From Acidobacteriaceae bacterium (GTDB lineage Bacteria > Acidobacteriota > Terriglobia > Terriglobales > Acidobacteriaceae): a DNA stretch of 64,000 bases. Shown piece by piece: positions 35,026-43,482 of the stretch (position 1 is its first letter; each line of letters begins with the position of its first letter). The position numbers and the translations under genes were made by a program. The stretch covers positions 186,001 through 250,000 of the forward strand of contig PLCS01000004.1 of NCBI GenBank assembly GCA_003134855.1. Reading direction: 5' to 3'. The notes under the pieces were generated by a model that was given only the letters and a program-made list of their open reading frames with translations, was not told where the DNA came from and ran no database searches.

Positions 35026-35589
35026 TTAGTGCTCTCCCGGCGGCAGCTTGCAGCAATCGCCGGCGGCGACCGGCTCGTTGGCGCCGGCATCGAGGACTAC
35101 CTTCCACTGGCCGTTGGGCTCTTTGCGCCAGATGGTCATATAGCGCCCTGTCGTCGTCACGGGATTGCCGTTTGCGTCCTTGCTGTGGCCCTCGAAGTGG
35201 CCCCAGGTGTAGCCCATGTCGCCCGAGGGGCCCATCAATGCGTCGGTCGGCGTCCAGGTCAGTTGATAGACCTTGGGGTCCCACTTGGCGGACCTGGCAA
35301 TGGCCACGCGGCCGATGTTGGGCTGCGCTCCGTTGCCGAGCGCCACGCCGTCCTCGGCAAACCAATCGGCAAAGGCCGCTCCGCCCCGCGCCAGCACGTC
35401 CTTGGCAAAGCGCGCCTCCAGATCGAAGAGCAGCATCTTGCCCGGCTTGACCGTCGGGTCGGCCAACGGATTGGGCGCGGCCTGCGCGTTCGCATCGGGA
35501 AAGGCCAACTGCCCCCAAGCCACACTGGGGACGGCCACCGCCCCCGCCAATAACGCACAACCAAGAATCCTTCTCCAGCTTGCAGCCAT
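35026..35589 (-). CDS. Exported SnoaL/DUF4440-like (NTF2-fold) protein
   Basis: 187 residues from ATG 35589, with GGAGG upstream; the frame is open to 35655, but that part overlaps the mqnE promoter. A signal peptide (ILGCALLAGAVAVPSVAWG) precedes an NTF2-like domain: LLFDLEARFAKDVLARGGAAF, WFAEDGVALGNG, then MGYTWGHFEGHSK and GRYMTIWRKEPNGQWKVVLD. The fold binds small molecules in a pocket. The substrate is unknown. It is divergent from mqnE. Confidence 0.82.
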   Translation of the reverse strand: MAASWRRILGCALLAGAVAVPSVAWGQLAFPDANAQAAPNPLADPTVKPGKMLLFDLEARFAKDVLARGGAAFADWFAEDGVALGNGAQPNIGRVAIARSAKWDPKVYQLTWTPTDALMGPSGDMGYTWGHFEGHSKDANGNPVTTTGRYMTIWRKEPNGQWKVVLDAGANEPVAAGDCCKLPPGEH

Positions 35590-35672
35590 CTTCCAGCCCT
35601 CCAGCGGCACACAAAGATTTCTCTGCCTATCGTACAACGACGGGAAAGAACTCACTTCTGTATCATGGAACT

Positions 35673-36824
35673 ATGCAGAGCGAGACAACGGCTTCCCCCC
35701 ATCCCGCAGCCTTTCGCACGCACGACCCACAGCTGGAGCACATCGCCGCCAAGGTGCTGGACGGCGAAAGGCTTGGCTTCAACGACGGCCTCGTACTCTA
35801 CGGCTCCCCGGACGTGCTGGCCGTGGGCTGGCTGGCCAACCGTGTGCGCGAGCGGATGCACGGCGACGTGACCTACTTCAACGTCAATCGCCACATCAAC
35901 CCCACCAACGTCTGCGTGGCGGCCTGCCGGCTGTGCGCCTTCGGACGCAAGAAGGGCGACGCGGCGGGCTACACGATGGCTCTGGAAGAGGCATGGGAGA
36001 CCGCGGCCACCGGCTACACCGAGTCGGTGACGGAATTTCACATCGTCGGCGGGCTGCACCCTGATCTGCCGCTGGAGTACTTTCTCGACCTGGTGAGCGG
36101 TTTGAAGCAGCGCTTTCCCAAGGTGCACATCAAGGCCTTCACGATGGTGGAGGTGGCCTATCTGGCGCGGCGTGCCAAGCTGAGCATCGAGGAGACGCTC
36201 AAGAAGATGCGTAGTGCGGGTGTGGACTCGATGCCCGGCGGCGGCGCGGAGATCTTCTCGGCGCGGGTGCGCTCGATCATCTGCGACCACAAGATTGATG
36301 GGGAAGAATGGCTGGAAACGGCGCGCATCGCCCACCGGCTGGGCTTCAAGACCAATGCGACGATGCTCTATGGGCACATCGAGAACGACGAAGACCGCGT
36401 GGACCACTTGCTGAAGCTGCGCGCATTGCAGGACGAGACTGGCGGGTTTCAGACGTTTATCCCGCTGGCCTTCCATCCGGAGAATACGGCGCTCGACCAC
36501 CTGCCGGTAACCACGGGCCTGACCGACATTCGCCAGGTCGCGGTCAGCCGCCTGCTGCTGGACAACTTCCCGCACATCAAGGCCTATTGGCAGATGCTGA
36601 CGGCGAAGATTGCGCAGATCGCGCTGCGCTTTGGCGCCGACGACCTGGACGGCACGGTCGTCGAGGAGAAGATCTACCACGACGCCGGAGCGACGACGCC
36701 GCAGGGCATGACCCGCAAGGAGCTTTGCCGGCTGATTACCGAGGCCGGAAGGATTCCGGTGGAGCGCGACACGCTGTACAAGGCGGTGACGCGCACCGAG
36801 GACAGCTTTACCGTAGCGGTGTAG
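35673..36824 (+). CDS. mqnE: Aminofutalosine synthase
   Basis: A radical SAM enzyme of the futalosine menaquinone pathway, which joins SAM to the product of MqnA. The cluster motif is C-x3-C-x2-C at Cys81, Cys85 and Cys88 (NVCVAACRLCAFGRK). The family pattern continues with GYTESVTEFHIVGG, KAFTMVEVAYLARRAK, PGGGAEIFSARVR and ATMLYGHIE. From ATG 35673 it has 383 residues; an in-frame start at 35580 adds unlikely sequence. The related CofH and MqnC were considered, but the spacing and GGGAEIFS fit MqnE better. Other mqn genes are not in this window. It implies menaquinone respiration. Confidence 0.92.
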   Translation: MQSETTASPHPAAFRTHDPQLEHIAAKVLDGERLGFNDGLVLYGSPDVLAVGWLANRVRERMHGDVTYFNVNRHINPTNVCVAACRLCAFGRKKGDAAGYTMALEEAWETAATGYTESVTEFHIVGGLHPDLPLEYFLDLVSGLKQRFPKVHIKAFTMVEVAYLARRAKLSIEETLKKMRSAGVDSMPGGGAEIFSARVRSIICDHKIDGEEWLETARIAHRLGFKTNATMLYGHIENDEDRVDHLLKLRALQDETGGFQTFIPLAFHPENTALDHLPVTTGLTDIRQVAVSRLLLDNFPHIKAYWQMLTAKIAQIALRFGADDLDGTVVEEKIYHDAGATTPQGMTRKELCRLITEAGRIPVERDTLYKAVTRTEDSFTVAV

Positions 36825-36872
36825 GGCGGCCCCAGAGACTCGACACCAGGCAGAGTGATGATTGATCCGGCC

Positions 36873-38063
36873 CTATCGCGCCGCGGACCTGGTGATTTCA
36901 AGAACGTTTTCTATCACATAATCGATCTGACACTCGGTCATTCCCGGGAAAATCGGCAAGGATATATACCGCAGGTACTGCTTGCTGGCCACGGGAAAAT
37001 CCTCTTCGCGGTATCCAAACGTGTTTTTGTAGTACGGATGCATATGCAGCGGGATGAAATGGACGCTGGTGCCAATCCCGCGCGTTTTGAGCTTCTCAAT
37101 CATCTCGGAGCGGGTAATGGAGAGTTCTTCCAGGTTCAGGCGCAGTACATACAGATGCCATGCTGAATCACAGCCATCGCTCACTGTGGGAACCTGTAGC
37201 GCCCTCTCCGGTGCAAATGCCTCGGAATAGCGGTGGGCAATCTTTACGCGCGCGTCGCGCATCTGATCGCACTTACCCAATTGCACGATGCCAATGGCGG
37301 ACTGAATGTCCGTCAGATTGTATTTAAATCCCGTATCCAGGACTTCGTAATACCACGAACCTTCTGCGCTATACCGTTTCCACGCGTCCCGGCCAATGCC
37401 ATGGAGCCGCATCATGCGCATGCGCGTCGCCAGGTCCTCATTGTCTGTAGTGACCATGCCGCCTTCCCCAGTGGTTAAGGTCTTCGTGGCATAGAAGCTG
37501 AATGCCGTCAATTCACTGATTGCTCCGACACGAACGCCGTGGTACGAAGCTGGAAGGGCATGAGCCGCATCCTCTATTACGCGCAGCCCATGGCGGTTGG
37601 CCATAGCCTGAATCGCCTCCATGTCACATGGTTGGCCGCCATAATGCACGGGAATAACAGCACGGGTTTTGTTTGTAATTCTGCGTTCCGCGTCAGCGGG
37701 ATCCATGCAGAGACTCACCTCATCCACGTCAACCAGGACGGGCTTTGCCTTGAAATAGGCGACAACTTCCGCAGTGGAGGTAAATGTTGTGGTCGGTACG
37801 AGCACCTCATCTCCCTGCTTGAGACCGATTGCGTCGAGAGCAAGATGAAGTCCCGCGGTGCATGAATTGACGCCGACGGCATATTTTGCACCAACGTACG
37901 AAGCGAACTTTTGCTCAAATTCGAGCGTCTTCGGACCCATGGTGAGCCAGCCTGAGCGAATCACATCAGCAGCTGCTTGTGCCTCTTCCTCACCAACATC
38001 GGCATGATGAAACGGAATGATCTGCTCTTTTACCTTCGTCACCTGATCAATGACCTCCAACAA
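36873..38063 (-). CDS. DegT/DnrJ/EryC1/StrS aminotransferase (distal)
   Basis: A PLP-dependent sugar aminotransferase of 396 residues, expected to convert a nucleotide-linked keto-sugar to an amino sugar. Lys194 in FSFYATKTLTTGEGG is the PLP lysine, with Asp164-type IEDAAHALPA before it and the family opening FHHADVGEEEAQAA. It is the last gene of the polysaccharide locus, after the ATP-grasp gene. It resembles ArnB/PglE-like enzymes that act on 4-keto sugars, so the CapD-like dehydratase upstream could supply its substrate (inference). Confidence 0.92.
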   Translation of the reverse strand: MLEVIDQVTKVKEQIIPFHHADVGEEEAQAAADVIRSGWLTMGPKTLEFEQKFASYVGAKYAVGVNSCTAGLHLALDAIGLKQGDEVLVPTTTFTSTAEVVAYFKAKPVLVDVDEVSLCMDPADAERRITNKTRAVIPVHYGGQPCDMEAIQAMANRHGLRVIEDAAHALPASYHGVRVGAISELTAFSFYATKTLTTGEGGMVTTDNEDLATRMRMMRLHGIGRDAWKRYSAEGSWYYEVLDTGFKYNLTDIQSAIGIVQLGKCDQMRDARVKIAHRYSEAFAPERALQVPTVSDGCDSAWHLYVLRLNLEELSITRSEMIEKLKTRGIGTSVHFIPLHMHPYYKNTFGYREEDFPVASKQYLRYISLPIFPGMTECQIDYVIENVLEITRSAAR

Positions 38064-38197
38064 ACTGTTGAAACTTCGGAAAATATCTTCTGCGCAAGAA
38101 CCTGACAGAACTCTATTCTAGCTGTGATTGCTGGAGCGTGGATTGCAGGAAGACGAACCGCATTGGCCAACTATTAGGGAAGCAGATAGGATCCATT

Positions 38198-39412
38198 TCA
38201 GCCTGTCGTACGAAAGCGGAACTTGACCATCGAAGCGGCCTGCTCGGCCCGCTCAGATGCCTGAGCCGCGCTATCGCCCGAAAAGAGCACATGGCCGTAC
38301 CTGTCCAGACTGGAACGGATTTCGCCAATCACAAAACCCGGGCGCAGCGGTCCATCCCTTTCGGATTCAGCATAGAGCAACTCCAGACCCGGCAGAGACG
38401 AGATCTCGTCCAGACCCTCAACTCTCTCGACCGTCCCGCACTCAGCGGCGTGAAAGTAACGGACGGCGGCGCCGCGCGCCATGCTGGGAACAATGTCGGG
38501 GGCCTGCCCCACGGCTATCTGGATTGCCGCCCTCACCAGGTTCACGCCCGTGGAGAGCGGGGTAAGATGCGTTGAGATGCGGTCGCCTCCCAGCCGCGCA
38601 CCGATTTCCACGATCTTCGGCCCGTCACGGGTAATCTTCAACTCGGCATGGAAGGCGCAGTCGTTGAGCCCGAGTGCGCTGACGCTATTCTCAGTCGCAG
38701 CCCTGATTTGCGCCACCGTCGCTGCGGGCAGACGGGATGGCTGGGTATGCCCGGCCTCCACTGGAAACGCGCCCGGAAAAAGAAGCTTGTCTGTCACCTG
38801 AATTACATGCACCCGGCCGCCACAGCATACGCCCTCTACACTCACCTCGTTTCCGTCCATCCATTCTTCCAGCAGGAGATCGCCGTGAGGTTGGTATTCC
38901 CGCGCTTGAACGAAACGATTGGCCAGATCTCCCGGAGTGTCTACACGGTATACACCCCGGCTTCCGGAGGAGCAAGGTACTTTGAGAGCCAGTGGATACG
39001 CGAGCGCGTCTGCTGCCGCCAAAGCGGCGCCAATGCTCTCCACCTCACAAAACCCTGGTACAGGGGCTCCATTCGCCAACAGCGCCTTGCGCATAAGTCG
39101 CTTGTCAGTGGCATTCGCCGCTGCTGCCGGACTAAGTGCGTGAAGGCCAAGCGCGGCGGCGACGGCGGCAACCGTGCGCACAGGAGCATCCGTGCATAGC
39201 GTCATGACGCCATCCACTTGTTCCGCGCGAGCAATCTCCGTCACCGCAGACTGATCCAGGATGTCGACGACATGGCAGGCATTTGCCAGCGCCATTCCAG
39301 GCGCCTGCGGGTTAGCATCCACGGCAACTGTCCTCAGCCCGAGTGCCGCGGCTTCTTCGATCGCCGGAATTTGCAAGGGCCCGGCGGCAATAACTAGTAG
39401 TGTTTTTGTCAT
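38198..39412 (-). CDS. ATP-grasp ligase
   Basis: 404 residues from ATG 39412; the frame is open to 39646, but that part is not protein-like. An N-terminal Rossmann-like part (TLLVIAAGPLQIPAIEEA) precedes the ATP-grasp fold with LALKVPCSSGSRGV, the adenine-binding LLLEEWMDGNEVSVEGV, and the metal site ELKITRDGPKIVEIGARLGG. Related proteins join an amine to a carboxylate; in polysaccharide loci they may attach an amino acid to a sugar amine or acid. The substrate is not evident. Confidence 0.88.
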   Translation of the reverse strand: MTKTLLVIAAGPLQIPAIEEAAALGLRTVAVDANPQAPGMALANACHVVDILDQSAVTEIARAEQVDGVMTLCTDAPVRTVAAVAAALGLHALSPAAAANATDKRLMRKALLANGAPVPGFCEVESIGAALAAADALAYPLALKVPCSSGSRGVYRVDTPGDLANRFVQAREYQPHGDLLLEEWMDGNEVSVEGVCCGGRVHVIQVTDKLLFPGAFPVEAGHTQPSRLPAATVAQIRAATENSVSALGLNDCAFHAELKITRDGPKIVEIGARLGGDRISTHLTPLSTGVNLVRAAIQIAVGQAPDIVPSMARGAAVRYFHAAECGTVERVEGLDEISSLPGLELLYAESERDGPLRPGFVIGEIRSSLDRYGHVLFSGDSAAQASERAEQAASMVKFRFRTTG

Positions 39413-39699
39413 GATTCTGGCTGAAGTACTGTTCCTGTTAACTTGCCAGTTATAGAGGTTCTCCAATTGCTGTACACCGGAACCATGCCGCAGAGTGGCT
39501 TTTTCCTCAAGAAAAAGGCACCTTCGACAGAACCGGTAAGGACATATGTATTGGAGAACCGCTCTAGACGCCCTGAGCTGTTTCGTCTCCCTGTATATGT
39601 GACCGCGACTCTCGGTTGCCCATTGGACGCCGCCTGGGATGAGCAATAATCGACCCTGCTAAATAGCACCTTCGCGAGCCAGCGCCTGCAACCGAAAGG

Positions 39700-40698
39700 T
39701 CACACTTCCTTACGGCTCTGAATAAACTCGGCGTACGTCCCTGCACGTTCCTCCCTGCCGTAGTCTACGATCATGTCATGGAAGCTGTAAGCTGGCTGGT
39801 AGTCGAAATCCCGTTGCGCACTGCTGATATCAAGAACATACGACTTAAGATTGTTAGGCTTATCCGGTCTAAGTATGATCTCCGGCCGTCTTCCCTGGGG
39901 AGAGCAAACATCCACAATTGTCTGGGCCTGCTGTTGAAGTGTAATGCCTACGCCGGAGGCTATGTTATACACGCCCTGGGCCGTGTCGCTGTGGAGAGCC
40001 TTCACAAACGCCTGGACAACATCTTTCACGTACACAACGTCCCGAACGGCCGAAGGATCACCCCATATTTCGATCGGTTGGCCTGATTCCGCCTTTTCCA
40101 TGAAAATCTGGAAGCCGGATTTACAGAACTTGCCGTCCACATAGATGGCCAGGTGTGGCCCGTAGCCGTAAACGGGGGGCAGTCGAAAGATGCTGCCCTG
40201 AAAACCATATTCCGCGTTGTAGTGAAGAATCGCGTCGGTCGCGGCATTCTTGGACACAACGTACATGGCGTGGTCACCTGTCAAGCGGAAATCTCGCGGT
40301 GTCTCGGAGGCGGTTGGCGGTTCCACGCTCCAGGCATTAAGAATGTCAGCATACGAGGTCGTGGACAGCACTTTTCGCACTCCGCGTGTCCTGCAATACT
40401 CGAGCAGGTTCAGGGTTCCCAGCACATTGATTCGTATGTAGTCCTGAGGCTGGCACGTTTTCACGTTGGCGGGTAACAAACCAGCCAGGTGTATGACAGC
40501 CTCGACTCCTTCCTGCGGAAGGTTGCCAAAGTCCTCCTCTCGACTAATGTCCAGATTCATATAGGGTATCGCGCGCTGTTGAAAATACCGGGCTGCTGCA
40601 TTCCGATGGCCGGTGGCGAGGACTTCGTGTCCCTGACGTTGAAGCTCGTCTACGAGGTACACGCCAATAAAACCATATGCTCCAGTGACCAGAATCAT
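39700..40698 (-). CDS. NAD-dependent sugar epimerase/dehydratase
   Basis: A 332-residue extended short-chain dehydrogenase. The NAD motif is GAYGFIGVYL (about 6-15); TTSYADIL and YVVSKNAATDAIL hold the catalytic Ser/Tyr-x3-Lys. The family includes nucleotide-sugar 4-epimerases, dehydratases and reductases; it cannot be narrowed further. ATG 40698 has AAGGAGATAACG directly upstream, a very strong ribosome binding site, so the longer frame to 41049 is rejected. Confidence 0.9.
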   Translation of the reverse strand: MILVTGAYGFIGVYLVDELQRQGHEVLATGHRNAAARYFQQRAIPYMNLDISREEDFGNLPQEGVEAVIHLAGLLPANVKTCQPQDYIRINVLGTLNLLEYCRTRGVRKVLSTTSYADILNAWSVEPPTASETPRDFRLTGDHAMYVVSKNAATDAILHYNAEYGFQGSIFRLPPVYGYGPHLAIYVDGKFCKSGFQIFMEKAESGQPIEIWGDPSAVRDVVYVKDVVQAFVKALHSDTAQGVYNIASGVGITLQQQAQTIVDVCSPQGRRPEIILRPDKPNNLKSYVLDISSAQRDFDYQPAYSFHDMIVDYGREERAGTYAEFIQSRKEV

Positions 40699-40877
40699 CG
40701 TTATCTCCTTGTTTTTTGAATGCAATTGCCCGTCTGCAGAATGGCCCGATATACCGGTCAAACGTACCTCAGTTGAACCGCGCCTTAATCGCTTGGCCCG
40801 CTCAAAGTGATGAGTGCGGGTTCGCCAATCGTCCTTGTTACGTTGCGCCACTCTCAATTGTATAGATAAACCGTTCC

Positions 40878-41561
40878 TCACCCTTTCGGTGCAAGCGTCG
40901 GAGTCAGAAGTCCAACGCCAGGCCCCAGTTCTTCCTGGCATTGCCGCTCCAGTTCGCAGAATTCCGGCATTTGCAGTAACTGATAGAGGCGGTTTTGCCC
41001 GACGGACTTCCAGCCGCAAATAAATAGCGGCGTGGCAGCGATAACCCATAGATCAAGCCAAAGGTTGTGGTGTCTCAGGTACCAGATATCGATTGCGAGC
41101 GCCCGCGCAGAGGAGCAACTTCTGGAGTGCAACACCTGGGCTAATCCTGTAATACCGGGTTGCAACTTGAATCGTTCTCGGATCACGGGGCCATACTTTG
41201 ACAGTACAGAGACTGGCAATGGCCTCGGACCGACCCACCCCATTTCTCCACGCACAATGTTGGCGAGTTGAGGGAGTTCATCGATGCCGCAGCGAAGCAC
41301 CCGTCCGAGGGAAGTTACTCTCGGATCATTGGTTTCCACAATTATCTTGCTGCCGGCGTGGATAAGAGGTTTGCAGTCTACTTTCATGGACCGGTATTTC
41401 AACATTGGAAACGGCTTCTCACACCGGCCAACCCTCTTGTCGCGGTATATCGCTGCACCCCCGTCCGCCAGCCTGATGCAAATACACACTATGAGGTGAA
41501 ATGGAAAACCAACAACACAAACCAGTAAGGCTACAACACGCCCAACCACACCTTCCTTCAT
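40878..41561 (-). CDS. Initiating sugar-1-phosphate transferase (bacterial sugar transferase family)
   Basis: A 227-residue membrane enzyme that transfers a sugar phosphate from a nucleotide sugar to undecaprenyl phosphate, starting repeat-unit synthesis. One N-terminal membrane helix (VVALLVCVVGFPFHLIVCICI) precedes the core: RVGRCEKPFPMLKYRSM, DELPQLANIVRGEMGWVGPRP and LQPGITGLAQV. The size matches the short PglC/WcaJ-C-terminal type. The C-terminal ~40 residues are extra. The sugar is not predicted. Confidence 0.93.
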   Translation of the reverse strand: MKEGVVGRVVALLVCVVGFPFHLIVCICIRLADGGAAIYRDKRVGRCEKPFPMLKYRSMKVDCKPLIHAGSKIIVETNDPRVTSLGRVLRCGIDELPQLANIVRGEMGWVGPRPLPVSVLSKYGPVIRERFKLQPGITGLAQVLHSRSCSSARALAIDIWYLRHHNLWLDLWVIAATPLFICGWKSVGQNRLYQLLQMPEFCELERQCQEELGPGVGLLTPTLAPKG

Positions 41562-41673
41562 CTACTCACCTCGGCAAACGTTGATAAGATTCAGTGCATT
41601 GTTAACGCAGATTCATTGTGGAAATGTACTGCTTGTTGTTGCCTGAGAGTCTTTCGCTTCGCTTCCACAGTGA

Positions 41674-42924
41674 TTATTGCGCATCACAAGCTTCTGTGTT
41701 TCGAAGAAGTTCTGAGAACTGCCGGTAAGCACGCTCGAGCGTGTAGTGCTCCTCGAAATACCGCCTCGCGTTTTCGCCCATTTGGCGCGCCATCTCCGGC
41801 TCTCGTTTTAACTGCAAGATTGCGTCCGCAATGGACTGAGCGTCTCCAGGATATACAACAAGACCTGCATCGGCATCCTGGACCGTCAGGGCGACGGCAG
41901 ACTCGGAATTCGCGGCACAGATAATTGGCCGGGAGGCGGCTAGATAGCTTATAAGTTTTGAAGGAACACTCGAGTCCGCGGAGTCTGGGCGCATGGTCAG
42001 CAGTGCCGCGTCGCACGAGGCTAAGACTTCCGGCACGCGCTTGACAGGCTGGAAGGGAAGAAAGCGGATGTTTGTTAGTTCCAAACGCGATGCTTCATCC
42101 ACCATAGCCTGCTTCTGCCCACCCTCGCCGATGCAGAGGAGAATAATATCTGTTTCTTCCTGTAGGCTTCGCGCAACATCAACCAGGACTTCCACACCGC
42201 TGACATGGCCCAATGTGCCGGCAAACATCGCCACGAATGCGGCGTCGCCGATGTCTTGTGAGCGCCGCCACGCGGCATTGCCTTTCCACACGGGAAATTC
42301 CGACTCATCCATCCAATTCTGTATGACTGTAAGATGTTCCCGCGGCAGTTGGCGGTTGACAGATACAAGACTCCTCATCGTTTCAGAAATCACAATCACA
42401 CCGGCGCTGTGTGAACAGAGATGCCGGTCCCACGCACGGCACACGCGCGCCAGTGTCCCCGCTGGGTTAAGGATTCCGGCCTGTTCGGCGGCTTCCGGGT
42501 ATATATCTTGGCGGTAATATAGATATGGGACGTTCCACCAATTAGCAAGAGACGCAACAAACTGAGTAGCAAACAATGGCCAGGTTTCGGTGATGATGAC
42601 GTCTGGACGCCCCCCTCGCCAAGCTGCCCATGCGCTCGAGAGACCAAACGTGATGTTCTCGAGGATGCGGCTCACATTGCGACGCTTCTTGCCGATGAGC
42701 CAGTTGGCACAGCGGATCAGAGTATAACCTTCGCTTGTCACCGTGCTGCTGCGCAACCGTTTCTGGTATCCAGGGTAAATAATACCCTCCGGCCGGTTGG
42801 GAATGGGCACGATCATGGTCACGTCATGTCCGTCTCGGGCCAGCCGAGTTGCCAATTGATGAGCCATGACCCCGGCTGGCGCAGGCTCGGGCGGAAACAC
42901 GGCGCAGATAAATGTGATTTTCAT
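41674..42924 (-). CDS. Glycosyltransferase family 4 (WbuB-like)
   Basis: A 416-residue GT-B glycosyltransferase. The N-terminal domain opens with FICAVFPPEPAPAGVMAHQLATRLARDGHDVTM. The C-terminal domain has the donor loop FAGTLGHVSGVEVLVD and the acidic SDPD-like region replaced by SSVPSKLISYLAASRPIIC. The pattern resembles WbuB-type L-fucosamine or amino-sugar transferases. It ends with EEHYTLERAYRQFSELL. Activity and linkage are unknown. Confidence 0.9.
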   Translation of the reverse strand: MKITFICAVFPPEPAPAGVMAHQLATRLARDGHDVTMIVPIPNRPEGIIYPGYQKRLRSSTVTSEGYTLIRCANWLIGKKRRNVSRILENITFGLSSAWAAWRGGRPDVIITETWPLFATQFVASLANWWNVPYLYYRQDIYPEAAEQAGILNPAGTLARVCRAWDRHLCSHSAGVIVISETMRSLVSVNRQLPREHLTVIQNWMDESEFPVWKGNAAWRRSQDIGDAAFVAMFAGTLGHVSGVEVLVDVARSLQEETDIILLCIGEGGQKQAMVDEASRLELTNIRFLPFQPVKRVPEVLASCDAALLTMRPDSADSSVPSKLISYLAASRPIICAANSESAVALTVQDADAGLVVYPGDAQSIADAILQLKREPEMARQMGENARRYFEEHYTLERAYRQFSELLRNTEACDAQ

Positions 42925-42947
42925 GCTATTGGTCCGAGATCTCTGTC

Positions 42948-43478
42948 CTATATAACGCCCTGACTGCGGAGTGCGGCTTCGTGGATCTCGATTTCGGCTT
43001 GTGAAAAGCGCTGCTTTAGCACTTCCGATTTATGAGGTATGACTACGCTATAGGGCGGGATGTCTTTTGTGACAATAGCCCCAGCGCCTATGACCGACCC
43101 GCGGCCGACCGTAACACCGGAGAGAATGATTGCCCCGAATCCTATCCAAACATCATCTTCTATCACTATACGGAATTTATCGCCTCGCGGTGACTCGAAC
43201 ATAGTTGTGCCAGGAAGGTATGGGGAATGTTCATCTCGCCCGAGAAATCCGACGGCGCTACCCACAAGGACGTGATTTCCAATAATCAAGTCGGTTGAGA
43301 TTTCGCAGTTTCCGCCGATACCTACGTGATCTCCAAGCCGTACAAGCTTGTGCGGCGACCAAAAATGGGTCGACCACTGAACGTGAGTATTCTTCCCGTG
43401 CACGACCCATGGATAGCGCACATTGAACAGGAGAATGTTCCGGATAGTGTTCAGCATTCCCCGGATTCCGCTGGGCAC
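42948..43478 (-). CDS. Left-handed beta-helix acyltransferase (sugar O-acetyltransferase type)
   Basis: A 176-residue protein with hexapeptide repeats (VGIGGNCEISTDLIIGNHVLVG; IGFGAIILSGVTVGRGSVIGAGAIVTKDIP) forming a left-handed parallel beta helix. It probably acetylates a repeat-unit sugar with acetyl-CoA; the conserved His of many family members is not obvious, so the exact subtype is open. The GTG start (43476-43478) lies 4 bp from the asnB stop; ATG 43457 is an alternative. Confidence 0.88.
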   Translation of the reverse strand: MPSGIRGMLNTIRNILLFNVRYPWVVHGKNTHVQWSTHFWSPHKLVRLGDHVGIGGNCEISTDLIIGNHVLVGSAVGFLGRDEHSPYLPGTTMFESPRGDKFRIVIEDDVWIGFGAIILSGVTVGRGSVIGAGAIVTKDIPPYSVVIPHKSEVLKQRFSQAEIEIHEAALRSQGVI

Positions 43479-43482
43479 GTCG

